Assembly (NCBI GenBank): GCA_034666985.1
Contig: JAXDKS010000068.1
Span: forward strand, 62,001-126,000
Direction of reading: 5' to 3'
From: DATARR01 sp034666985
GTDB taxonomy: Bacteria > Acidobacteriota > Thermoanaerobaculia > Multivoradales > UBA5704
DNA: 64,000 nt
A model generated the notes under the pieces. The model made no database searches and was not told where the DNA came from. It saw only the letters and a program-made list of their open reading frames with translations. Position numbers and translations under genes: made by a program. Positions 46,501 through 53,822 of this stretch are shown here, in pieces. Positions within the stretch are counted from its first letter, which is position 1. The number at the start of each line of letters is the position of its first letter.

Positions 46501-47818
46501 GGTCGGCCACCGGCAGCTCGCCGGCCCGGGCGAAGGGGTCGGTGGGGTCGATCCACAGCGCCGGCGAGCCGGGCACCACCACGATGGCGTGGTTGAAGGT
46601 GCCGAAGCCGGGCAGCGACTCCTCGACGTCGGCCTCGTCCTCGGCGGCATTGAGCAGGGCGACGTAGGCCGGGATGTCCGCGGCGCGCAGCATGGCGGTC
46701 AGCAGCACCGCCTTGTCCTTGCAGTCGCCGAAGCGGCGGCGCAGCGTCTCCGCGGGCTTGCGGGGCATCAGCCCGCCGTCGCCCAGCTCGACGCCGGTGT
46801 AGCGCACCTCCTGGCCCAGCCGCGCCAGGTAGAGGTTGATCAGGTCGAGCTGCGACGGCGCGGCATCCTTGACCCCCAGGGTCGCCGAGCGCAGGAAGGC
46901 CGAGAGGTCGGCGCCGCGGATCGTCTGGTCCACGATCGCGGAGTAGCGGCTGGCGAGGTCCGCCCAGGAGCGGCCGGTGGAGAAGGCGACGTAGGCCGTG
47001 CGGGGAGTGTCGGAGGGGAGGCCCGGCTCGGGGTCGTCCGCCGGCTCCAGGTCGCGCACCTCGAGCTCCACCCGGCGCCGGCCGCCGGCCACCGTCTCCT
47101 TCGGCTGCGCTCCGGGGAGCTGGCGCACCGCCCAGCGCAAGGGGGTGGCTTCCGGCGCCTCCAGCACCACCCGGGCGCGGAGCACCGGCACGCCGAGGTC
47201 GACGCCGTGGAAGCGCACCATGCCGCCGTCGAAGAAGGGGGACTCGTCGCGCACCGTCACCTGCTGCTCCACCACCACCCCCGGGCGGGTGGCCGGCAGC
47301 GGCGCCCGCAGCACCCGCCCATCCTCGAACATGTCGGGCGCGTCCGAGGCGTTGGCGTTCTCGGTGATAGTCGCCGGATCGACGAGGTGCTCGGCACCGT
47401 CCGGCGTGATCACCCGCGCCCGGATCTCCGGCCGCGACTGGTGCCACGGCGCCCACCCCTCCTCGACGGTGGACCAGCTCTCGTGCGCGCCCGGGGTCAG
47501 GATCTTGTAGACCAGCCTCTGGGTGTAGGTCTCGCGCCCGGCCGCGTCGAAGCTGTAGCTGGCTTCGGAGAAGAGCACCACCACGTCCTCGCCCTCGGGA
47601 GCCGGGACCTTGGCCGCGGCGCGGGCGATGGCCGCCGGATCGGCGGCGAACGGCGCGCCCGCCCACGGTTCCGCCAGGACCGGGGGGGCCGCCGGTCTCG
47701 CCCTCGCCGCAGCCGGCCCGCCGGCGATGACCACGGTCGCGGCAAGCAACGCGCCGGCGAGGGCGGCGCTGGTTCTGAACGGGGACGAAGGCAGGCGGGT
47801 GAGTCGAATGCGGGACAT
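43556..47818 (-). CDS. Exported DUF3857 / transglutaminase-like / TPR protein
   Basis: This is a 1420-residue protein. AGGAG lies six bases before the ATG at 47818. It has a signal peptide to about residue 42, then a DUF3857 domain (about 75-270: ARVITPDGAEHLVDPATI, VVVEQQVTVRDESPFFDGG). A transglutaminase-like core follows with RRRFGDCKDKAVLLTAML (candidate Cys near 367), FNHAIVVV (His) and WIDPTDPF (Asp). The last 750 residues are tandem TPR-like helices (EEFERLASLSPKKALPRS, AIAAYRKARELDPKDE). It is likely periplasmic or surface exposed and may process or bind peptides or cell-wall material. No transglutaminase activity has been shown for most of this group. The end is the basic KLAKRAKK. 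Confidence 0.85.
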   Translation of the reverse strand: MSRIRLTRLPSSPFRTSAALAGALLAATVVIAGGPAAARARPAAPPVLAEPWAGAPFAADPAAIARAAAKVPAPEGEDVVVLFSEASYSFDAAGRETYTQRLVYKILTPGAHESWSTVEEGWAPWHQSRPEIRARVITPDGAEHLVDPATITENANASDAPDMFEDGRVLRAPLPATRPGVVVEQQVTVRDESPFFDGGMVRFHGVDLGVPVLRARVVLEAPEATPLRWAVRQLPGAQPKETVAGGRRRVELEVRDLEPADDPEPGLPSDTPRTAYVAFSTGRSWADLASRYSAIVDQTIRGADLSAFLRSATLGVKDAAPSQLDLINLYLARLGQEVRYTGVELGDGGLMPRKPAETLRRRFGDCKDKAVLLTAMLRAADIPAYVALLNAAEDEADVEESLPGFGTFNHAIVVVPGSPALWIDPTDPFARAGELPVADQGRLALIASPTASGLTRTPAADSAENREIENRELFLADLGPARIVETTEFFGASERALRAFYAQQDEAALKNAMKEYAVSYYLAEDVAALEHSKATDLATPLHMRVEFKNARRGFTDTRNAAVGVNPAALLSRLPEEIVGNDEKGAEKSGDKDGDEPEPRQADYVFSRPLQVEVRYRVVPPGGYVPQPLPAGRVRRFGTVTLAETYATGSDNVVLASFRLDTGKRRISAQEFEAVRKGVREALQEKTTLLMFDQVGEAHLGAGRVREALEEFERLASLSPKKALPRSRVARALLAGGMGEAARREARLAIQLEPKLALAWRDLGWLLQHDDLGRRFGQGFDRAGAIAAYRKARELDPKDEVTRADLAILLEHDAHGQRYGAAADVAGAIAEYQGLRKDLGNHGMDENLLVALVRAGRFAEAKKLAAEMKESQTGSVLALVATAATEGAEAALRESERKLPDDRARTTALQQAGQNLLLVRRYADAAILFDRAGRQSDNAAALLSLADLLKRARKHEEIQLPPDQPATVVKRLFLTLLGGDFDPKRLAALLSRELQAELGKEGKAAAESLERGFSRVRESSMRDVPVDTALDLGLSAMRETVTGDDILGYRVTFISTLGESARSFSAYVVRENGELRIAAPGDTPELLAAEALRRVGRGDLKGARQWLDWATEEARKPGQLQNGDPLPFAPFPALWTQGSQAGADEIRCAAAALLGSGTKSAEAPPILLACRDAAGDRDRDPARRNALDLALGLAYGNLGRYEEMEKAARQLREALPGSERAESLHASALLFLNRWDEIHATAQRRLERTPNDLWALHLLASEALHARDFDGAEQRFTQIVDTGNATASDFNELAWMRLELGQVDDKTVEYGQRAATLSSYGSPASLHTLASIYAEMGKTAEAYRLILQSVDARAGSAPTEDDWYVFGRLAEHYGLPDVARDYYKRVVPAGSQDAEAMSTHALAARRLAALGDEKLAKRAKK

Positions 47819-47959
47819 CGCGTCTCCTGGCGGGCTCGGGGATCTCGACATGGGATCTTAGCATGGGGGCTTCGAGGCCCCCGGCCGGGTGCGTGTAGAA
47901 TCAGCGCGCCTCTGGACGAGAGTGCCACGCCGGCCCGATTCGTTTCCCTGGAGATCCTG

Positions 47960-49843
47960 ATGCCCGACCCCACCCTTCGTCTGCTCGGGCTCCCGTTGCT
48001 GCTGACGGCCCTCGCCGCCGCACCGGGCGCGGCCACCAGTTTCGTGCCGATGACCGACGAGGCGCTGGTCGACCAGGCGCCGGCCGCCGCGGTGGTGCGG
48101 ATCGTGGGCGCCGATCCCGGGGCCGGCTGGTCCACCGAGTACCGCGCGCAGGTGGAGCAGAGGTTGAAGGGCCGGCTGCCGGACGCCGTCCTGCGGCTGC
48201 GCGTGCCGGGCGGTATTGGACCGAACGGCATGGGGCTGCGAATCTACGGCGCTCCCCGCTTCGCCGTGGGCGAGCGGGCGCTGCTCCTCCTCGAGCCGAT
48301 CGCGGGCGGCGCCTTCCGTCCGATCCAGCTCTTCCTCGGCGCCTTTCACGAGGTGGCCGGCGGCGGCCGGTGGTTCGCCGTCCGCGATCTGTCGGAGGTG
48401 AGCGCGGTGGGGATCTCAAGAGACGGCCACCCGAAGGCGCTGCCGTCCCAGCCGGACGGCCTGCGCGACTTCGACGTCTTCGCCCGCTGGATCGCCGCCC
48501 GCGCCGTGGGCGACAAGCGGAGGGCCGACTACCGGGTGGAGGACAAGCGGGTGGAAGACAAGTTCACCCTCTTCGCCGACCGCAACGACCACTTCCACCT
48601 GCGCTGGTTCGTCTTCGACGACGGCGGCCACGTCGACTGGAAGGCCTACGCCACGGGTCAGAAGGGGGTGCCCGGCGGTGGCTACGATCAGTTCCGGACC
48701 GGCCTTCAGGCGTGGAACGCCGAGCCCCAGACGCCCATCGACTACCGCTACGCCGGTATCACCAGCTCGTCCTCGGCCCTCGACCAGGCGGATGGCGTCA
48801 ACGCCATCGTCTTCAACGATCCGAACCATCTGGTGCCGGACTTCAACTGCGCCAGCGGCGGCGTGCTGGCTCTCGGCGGTCCGTTCTACGCCATCACTAC
48901 GACCAGCTTCCGCGGCGAGACGTTCCACCGCATCGTCGAGGCCGACATCATCGTCAACGACGGGCTGGAGTGTTTCTTCGCCCGGAGCCCCGACGCCGCC
49001 AAGGCCGCCGAGGAAGTCTTCGGCCACGAGCTCGGCCACACCCTGGGCCTTGGCCACGCCTGCGGCGACAGCACCAGTCCGTCGTGCGCCGACAACCCGA
49101 TTCTCGACGCGGCCCTGATGCGCGCCTTCGTCCACGACGACGGCCGCGGTGCCCGCCTGGGCGCCGACGACCAGGCAGGCGTGCGCGCCCTCTACGGCCC
49201 CTCGCCGTCGCTGCCGGCGCCCAGCCACCTCGCCGCCGAAGCGATCTCGCCCACCGAGGTGCGGCTCACCTGGACGGATGAGTCCACGGACGAGACCGAA
49301 TTTCGTCTCGAGGCCCGGACCCTGGAGGGGGACTTCGCCGAGGTCGGCACCGTCCCCGCCGGCACCACGACGACCCTCGTTCGGGGTCTGCGCCCCGCCA
49401 CCGCCTATGTATTCCGCGTGCGGGCTGTGCGGGCGGGCACCGTCTCGGCCTACTCCAACGAGGCGACCGCGGCGACCGATGCCCTGCCCGGTCCCTGTGT
49501 GAGCGACGGCACGACCGTCTGCCTTGGCGGCCGCTTCCGGGCGAGCGTGGCCTGGAAGGCGGCCGACGGCAGCTCCGGTCCCGGCCGGGTGATGCCGGTC
49601 GCCGCCGCCGACTCGGGGCTGTTCTGGTTCTTCGATCCGAACAACCTGGAGCTGCTGGTCAAGGTGCTCGACGGCTGTGCCGTCAACCACCACTTCTGGG
49701 TCTATACCGGCCCCGCCACCGACGTGCAACTCACTCTGACGGTGAGCGACTCGCAGACCGGCAAGGTCCGCGTCTACTTCAATCCGCTGGGGACCGCGGC
49801 CGGCACCTTGACGGATCTGGAGGCCTTCGCGGCCTGCCCATGA
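47960..49843 (+). CDS. Exported matrixin-type zinc metalloprotease with FN3 and C-terminal beta domain
   Basis: This is a 627-residue protein with signal peptide to about residue 24 and GGAG seven bases before the ATG. The metzincin site is H356-E357-X2-H360-X5-H366 (HELGHTLGLGH), followed by an ALMRAF segment that may be the Met-turn. Upstream lie a beta-rich prodomain-like region and the repeat RVEDKRVEDKF. A fibronectin type III domain (about 417-505) and a final 115-residue domain follow (CVSDGTTVCLGGRFRASV, SGLFWFFDPNNLELLVKVLDG, NHHFWVYTG). I have seen this C-terminal domain mainly in Thermoanaerobaculia-type proteins. It should degrade extracellular protein. The gene is divergent from the DUF3857 gene. 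Confidence 0.88.
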   Translation: MPDPTLRLLGLPLLLTALAAAPGAATSFVPMTDEALVDQAPAAAVVRIVGADPGAGWSTEYRAQVEQRLKGRLPDAVLRLRVPGGIGPNGMGLRIYGAPRFAVGERALLLLEPIAGGAFRPIQLFLGAFHEVAGGGRWFAVRDLSEVSAVGISRDGHPKALPSQPDGLRDFDVFARWIAARAVGDKRRADYRVEDKRVEDKFTLFADRNDHFHLRWFVFDDGGHVDWKAYATGQKGVPGGGYDQFRTGLQAWNAEPQTPIDYRYAGITSSSSALDQADGVNAIVFNDPNHLVPDFNCASGGVLALGGPFYAITTTSFRGETFHRIVEADIIVNDGLECFFARSPDAAKAAEEVFGHELGHTLGLGHACGDSTSPSCADNPILDAALMRAFVHDDGRGARLGADDQAGVRALYGPSPSLPAPSHLAAEAISPTEVRLTWTDESTDETEFRLEARTLEGDFAEVGTVPAGTTTTLVRGLRPATAYVFRVRAVRAGTVSAYSNEATAATDALPGPCVSDGTTVCLGGRFRASVAWKAADGSSGPGRVMPVAAADSGLFWFFDPNNLELLVKVLDGCAVNHHFWVYTGPATDVQLTLTVSDSQTGKVRVYFNPLGTAAGTLTDLEAFAACP

Positions 49844-50037
49844 GGGGAGAATGAGGGGCGCGCCCCTACCCAGAACGTCGATCGTCTGCTATCTTTTAGA
49901 GTCCTGACAAGGGAGGCGTCCGTCTTTGTCGCTGCGCGGCCAGAGACCCACCGCCCTCGAGCACCGTGAAGGCCGGCGAGGGTCGGCTGAAGGATAGACA
50001 GGAATAGGGCCTCGTCAGGCCAGGAGCGACAGAGAAC

Positions 50038-50577
50038 ATGGGAAAGAAGCTTTTCGTCGGAAACCTCAACTTCAAGACCACGGACGACGACCTGCGCACG
50101 CTGTTCGCCCAGGCCGGCACCATCGCTTCGGCGACGGTTATGATGGACCGGGCCACCGGCCGTTCCCGTGGTTTCGGCTTCGTCGAGATGAGCAGCGACG
50201 AGGAAGCCGAGAAGGCGGTCAAGGAGTTCAACGGCTATGATTTCCAGGGCCGTGCCTTGAACGTCAACGAAGCCCGCGAGCGCACGCCTGGCGGCGGCGG
50301 TGGCGGCCCCCGCGGCGGTGGTTACGGTGGCGGCGGCTATGGCGGTGGCGGCGGCGGTCGGGGCGGCTATGGCGGTGGCGGTGGTGACCGCGGCGGCTAC
50401 GGCGGCGGCGGTGGCTACCAGGGCGGCGGCGGCCGGGGCGGCGACTTCAACTTCGGTGGCGGCGGTGGCTCCGAGGATAGCAGCGGCTTCGGCGGCGGCT
50501 TCAACCGTGGCAACTTCAAGCCCCGCAAAGAGGGCGGCAGCCGGCGCGGTCTGCGGGCCAAGAAGCGCAGCCTCTAA
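50038..50577 (+). CDS. Glycine-rich RRM RNA-binding protein
   Basis: This is a 179-residue protein. Residues 1-80 are one RNA recognition motif with RNP2 LFVGNL (5-10) and RNP1 RGFGFVEM (44-51). Residues 84-165 are a Gly-rich tail with GGYGGGG repeats, and the end is basic (RRGLRAKKRSL). This is the bacterial Rbp / cold-shock RRM pattern, likely an RNA chaperone, with the Gly-rich tail possibly driving weak self-association. AGGAG lies 11 bases before the ATG, and a small hairpin (GGCCT/AGGCC, 50008-50021) abuts it, which may control translation. The 5' region is about 190 bases. Confidence 0.92.
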   Translation: MGKKLFVGNLNFKTTDDDLRTLFAQAGTIASATVMMDRATGRSRGFGFVEMSSDEEAEKAVKEFNGYDFQGRALNVNEARERTPGGGGGGPRGGGYGGGGYGGGGGGRGGYGGGGGDRGGYGGGGGYQGGGGRGGDFNFGGGGGSEDSSGFGGGFNRGNFKPRKEGGSRRGLRAKKRSL

Positions 50578-50679
50578 AGCGCCTCCTCGGATGACGATGT
50601 CCGTCCGCCTCCCGGAGCCTTCCGAGGCCCCGGCTCTGGGAGCCCATGTTTTCCCGCATTCCCTGACGTATTCCCCTGA

Positions 50680-51837
50680 TCAATACAGGTCGAACAGGAG
50701 GATCCGTCCTTCGAGGGGCCCGTTCATGACGGGCAGGCGGCGGCGGGGGCGCAGGCCGATGTGCTTGCCGCGGTCCTCTCCTCCCGCGAGCACGGCCACC
50801 TTCCATCCCTTGTAACGCTGCTTGAGGAGGTCGCCAAGGGCCCGCCACTGCCCGGCGTCGGTGCCCAGGCGCTCGCCATGGGGCGGGTTGACCAGGACGA
50901 GGCCGGGGCCGGGGGGCGGCTCGAAGGCGGCGGCGTCACCGCGGGTGAGAGTGGCGCGGTCCAGGAGGTTGGCCTGCTCGAGGTTGGCCCGAGCGCCGCG
51001 GAGGGCTTCGGCGGACTCGTCGTTACCGTGGACATGGACGCCGGGTCCCGGGGTGGGTAGGGGCTCCTGAAGGATGGCGGTGAAGGCCGCGGGGTCGTAG
51101 CCCGGGAGGCGCTCGAAGGCCCAGCGGCGGCGCAGCCGGCCGGGGGGCCAGCCGAGGGCGAGCCAGGCGGCTTCGATCAGCAGGGTGCCGGAGCCGCACA
51201 TGGGATCGACCACCGGGCCGCGGCCGTCCCAGCCCGAGGCCAGCACGCAGGCAGCGGCGAGCTGCTCGCGCACCGGGGCGGCGGTGGTGACGGCGCGGTA
51301 GCCGCGGCGGTCCAGGGGCTCGCCCGAGGTGTCGAGGAGCAGGGTGGCGCGGTCGCGCGCGAGGCGCAGGCGAAGCTGGAGGTCCGGATCGTCCCGGTCC
51401 ACGTCCGAGCGCCGGCCCCAGCGGTCGCGCTGGCCGTCCACCAGACCGTCCTTCAACGACATCGCCGCCCATCGGGTGTCGCGTATGGCCGAGGCCGTCG
51501 CGGTCGCCTGGATGACGAAGCTGCGGTCGGGGTGGAGGAGGGTGGGGACGTCGAGCCCCCCGCGGCGCACCCGGGCGGGTGAGCGGCCGCCCGCGAGGGC
51601 GCGCGCGCCGGCGGCGAGAGCCGGGCCGTCCGGGGCGTCCCAGGTGCCGAGCTCGACGAGGATCCGGTTGGCCGTGCGCAGCCGCCAGTTGGCGCGCCAG
51701 CAGTCTTCCCACGTACCGGTGAAAGCCACCGCTCCCCGCTGGCGCTCGACCTCCCGCGCGTCGAGGGCGCGTAGCTCCCCTTCCAGGATCTCCTCAAGAC
51801 CCAGCACGCAGGTGGCGATCAGGCCAAGGGCCCTCAT
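50680..51837 (-). CDS. RlmL-like class I RNA guanine N2-methyltransferase
   Basis: This is a 385-residue protein. The N-terminal part (MRALGLIATCVLGLEEILEGEL) and middle are THUMP-like. The catalytic Rossmann domain has VVDPMCGSGTLLIEAAWLALGWPPG and the base-flip site NPPHGERLG, the NPP[YFH] motif of N2-methylguanosine enzymes. It lacks the second methyltransferase domain (RlmK) of E. coli RlmL and is near the size of single-domain RlmL/Trm14-like proteins. The substrate is probably 23S rRNA or tRNA. It starts inside the stop of the alpha/beta-hydrolase gene. Confidence 0.88.
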   Translation of the reverse strand: MRALGLIATCVLGLEEILEGELRALDAREVERQRGAVAFTGTWEDCWRANWRLRTANRILVELGTWDAPDGPALAAGARALAGGRSPARVRRGGLDVPTLLHPDRSFVIQATATASAIRDTRWAAMSLKDGLVDGQRDRWGRRSDVDRDDPDLQLRLRLARDRATLLLDTSGEPLDRRGYRAVTTAAPVREQLAAACVLASGWDGRGPVVDPMCGSGTLLIEAAWLALGWPPGRLRRRWAFERLPGYDPAAFTAILQEPLPTPGPGVHVHGNDESAEALRGARANLEQANLLDRATLTRGDAAAFEPPPGPGLVLVNPPHGERLGTDAGQWRALGDLLKQRYKGWKVAVLAGGEDRGKHIGLRPRRRLPVMNGPLEGRILLFDLY

Positions 51838-52772
51838 GAAGCGTGCCGTTCCAGGAAGGGGAGCACGGCCTGCAGGAATTCCTCCGGCTTCTCCTCCATG
51901 GGGATATGGCCGCACTTCTCGATGACCACGAACTCAGAGCCGGGGATGCGCGCCGCCGCCCGCTGGCCGGAGGCGCGGGAGATCAGCTCGTCCTCATTGC
52001 CCCAGACGGCGAGGGTGGGGACGCGGATCGCCTCCAACTCCACCGGCGGGCCCGGCGCGGCGCGCGGCACGGTGAGGCTGTAGAAGGCGTCATCCGCGCC
52101 CTGGACGAGCAGGCGGTCGAGATAGGCCTCCACCAGCTCGGGTGTGATCAGGGAGTCGTCATAGAAGGAGTGCCGGAGGGCGCGGCGGATCATGCTGGGA
52201 CGTAGGGCCACGGCGCGCACGAAGAAATTGGCCAGGGGGCGGAAGGAGGCGGCGCGGCTGCGGCGGTCCTCGGGGTAGGTGGGGGCGGAGCTGTCCACCA
52301 GCACCAGGGTGCGGAGCCGCTCGGGGTGGCGCGAGGCCAGGAAGAGGGAGAGGCCGCCGCCGTACGAGTGGCCGAAGAGGTGGGCGCGGTCGATCCCCAG
52401 GGCGTCCATCACCCCCAGCACCAGATCTGTCTGCCCCTCGCGGGTGTAGGCCGCGGCGGCCCGGGGCCGCTGCGTGTAGCCGAAGCCGTTGAGGTCGATC
52501 GCCACCACCCGGTGGGCCCGGGCGAGGGCCGGCATCACCTTGCGCCACGAGTAGGTCGAGCCGCCGAAGCCGTGGAGGAGCACCACGGTCTCGCCGGACC
52601 CCGCTTGCTCGACGTGCACGAGCTGATCGCCCACCCGGATGAGTTGGCTCTGGGGGACCTCGCGGCGGACCTGGTCGAAGGAGCGGAACGAGGCGCAGCC
52701 GGTGGCGAGACCGGCGGTCACCATCAGCAGGAGCAGGAGCGCGAGAAGAAGGATGACGGGGCCGGTGCGCAT
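51834..52772 (-). CDS. Alpha/beta-hydrolase, predicted lipoprotein
   Basis: This is a 312-residue protein. A hydrophobic leader ends in a lipobox-like LATGC with Cys26 as the lipidation site, so it is probably membrane-anchored facing the periplasm. Catalytic parts are the oxyanion HGFGGS (67-72), nucleophile S136 in GHSYGG, acid D in GNEDELI and base H in EKCGHIPM. The closest general style is haloalkane-dehalogenase or epoxide-hydrolase-like hydrolases, and an esterase is most likely. It overlaps the RNA methyltransferase gene by four bases, an odd functional pairing that may only reflect transcript sharing. Confidence 0.9.
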   Translation of the reverse strand: MRTGPVILLLALLLLLMVTAGLATGCASFRSFDQVRREVPQSQLIRVGDQLVHVEQAGSGETVVLLHGFGGSTYSWRKVMPALARAHRVVAIDLNGFGYTQRPRAAAAYTREGQTDLVLGVMDALGIDRAHLFGHSYGGGLSLFLASRHPERLRTLVLVDSSAPTYPEDRRSRAASFRPLANFFVRAVALRPSMIRRALRHSFYDDSLITPELVEAYLDRLLVQGADDAFYSLTVPRAAPGPPVELEAIRVPTLAVWGNEDELISRASGQRAAARIPGSEFVVIEKCGHIPMEEKPEEFLQAVLPFLERHAS

Positions 52773-52821
52773 GGCGGGGAGTGTATACCGCCCCTCGGCG
52801 ATGCCCGGCCCCGGGACGCCT

Positions 52822-53643
52822 CTACGTGCCGCCCGTCCGTGCCCAGACCTCGCCGTCGCTCAGCCCCTGGTCCTCCTCCTCGCCGTCCGGCCAGGGGATG
52901 CTGGCGCCGGCCAGGCGGTCGTCGCCCACCCTCTGGTAGAGGGCGGTGGCCCGCTCGAGCGAGCTGGCGGCCTTCCCATACTCCCCCAGGTCGCAGAGGA
53001 GGTTGGTCAGAGCGCCCAGGAGGTTGGCCTCCTCCAGCAGGTCGCCGGTGCCCATCTCCAACTGGATGCGGGCCTGGCTGAAGGCCAGACGGGCGCCGGC
53101 GAGGTCGCCTGCCGTGCGCCGGGCATCGCCCAAGGCGGCCAGGGCGGCGGTCTTGAAGTCGGCCACCCGCTCCTCGCCGTAGACCTCGGCGTCCAGCCGC
53201 TCGGCCACTGCCACGGCCAACTCGGCCAGGTGCATGGCCGCGGCGGCGTCCTCGGACGTGATTTCGCGGCTCTTCTCCAGCAGCAGGTCGAAGAGGCCCC
53301 AGTGGTGCAGGCGCTCGTCGTTGCGCACCATCACCAGCCGCCGGGCGGGGGGGTGCCCCTCGAGGCCGAGCCACTGGCTGGCAGCCAGGGCATGCTCGCG
53401 CCGGACCCGGTCGTGGGCCTCGGTGAGCACGGTTTCGGTACGGCGGAACGCTTCGTCGTAGCGGGCGCCGGTTCCGCCGGGCCGGCCGGGGAGCGCGGCG
53501 CTACGGCCGTGTCCGGCCTCGGGGGGTGTCGGCATGGCCGCCAGCATGCGGCGGATCACAGTCCGGGAATCCTGCCGTGAAAGCTCGGACGTGAGCTGGC
53601 GGTCCAGGTCACGGGGGGAAACCCTCTCATCCTCGTAGTCCAA
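52822..53643 (-). CDS. TPR-like protein with lineage-type leader domain
   Basis: This is a 273-residue protein. AGGAGG lies nine bases before the ATG. It has no signal peptide. The N-terminal 40 residues (SPRDLDRQLTSELSRQDSRT, VIRRMLAAM) are a short helical leader. A central part includes YDEAFRRTETVL and HPPARRLVMVRNDERLHHWGLFDLLLE, followed by helical repeats of the TPR type (LGDARRTAGDLAGARLAFSQA). I have seen this arrangement often in Acidobacteriota near ECF sigma factors, where it may act in regulation, but no sigma gene is next to it here. A truncated version of the leader is found near 63.0 kb. Confidence 0.78.
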   Translation of the reverse strand: MDYEDERVSPRDLDRQLTSELSRQDSRTVIRRMLAAMPTPPEAGHGRSAALPGRPGGTGARYDEAFRRTETVLTEAHDRVRREHALAASQWLGLEGHPPARRLVMVRNDERLHHWGLFDLLLEKSREITSEDAAAAMHLAELAVAVAERLDAEVYGEERVADFKTAALAALGDARRTAGDLAGARLAFSQARIQLEMGTGDLLEEANLLGALTNLLCDLGEYGKAASSLERATALYQRVGDDRLAGASIPWPDGEEEDQGLSDGEVWARTGGT

Positions 53644-53708
53644 GATGCCCTCCTGGGAAACGTCATTCCATTGTCCTCATATGTTCTAGTTGCCGCTGAG
53701 CCCCAAAA

Positions 53709-53777
53709 GGTGACAAACCCGCGTAAGAAAAATCTGCGCCTGGAGGATCGGTTCCAGGAGCGCGAGATTTTGTCACC
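53709..53777. promoter_or_regulatory. Nested inverted repeats in a divergent intergenic region
   Basis: GGTGACAAA (53709-53717) and TTTGTCACC (53769-53777) are exact reverse complements about 60 bases apart. Inside them GCGCCTGGA and TCCAGGAGCGC form a second, nearly perfect inverted repeat around GGATCGGT. It lies between the TPR-protein start and the sulfate-transport operon, the place expected for a shared operator or paired promoters. Confidence 0.55.
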
Positions 53778-53822
53778 GACTTTCGACTGACAGTGTCACT
53801 CCCCCTCCCTATTCTCGCCGTC

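Noticed and set aside
43163..47959. Very long plus-strand open frame leading into the metalloprotease gene
   Set aside because: It is antisense to the DUF3857/TPR protein, is low in recognisable motifs, and the real protein starts at 47960 with a ribosome site and signal peptide.
49854..49867. Palindrome AGGGGCGCGCCCCT after the metalloprotease as a terminator
   Set aside because: It has no loop and no T-run; such GC palindromes arise often in this composition.
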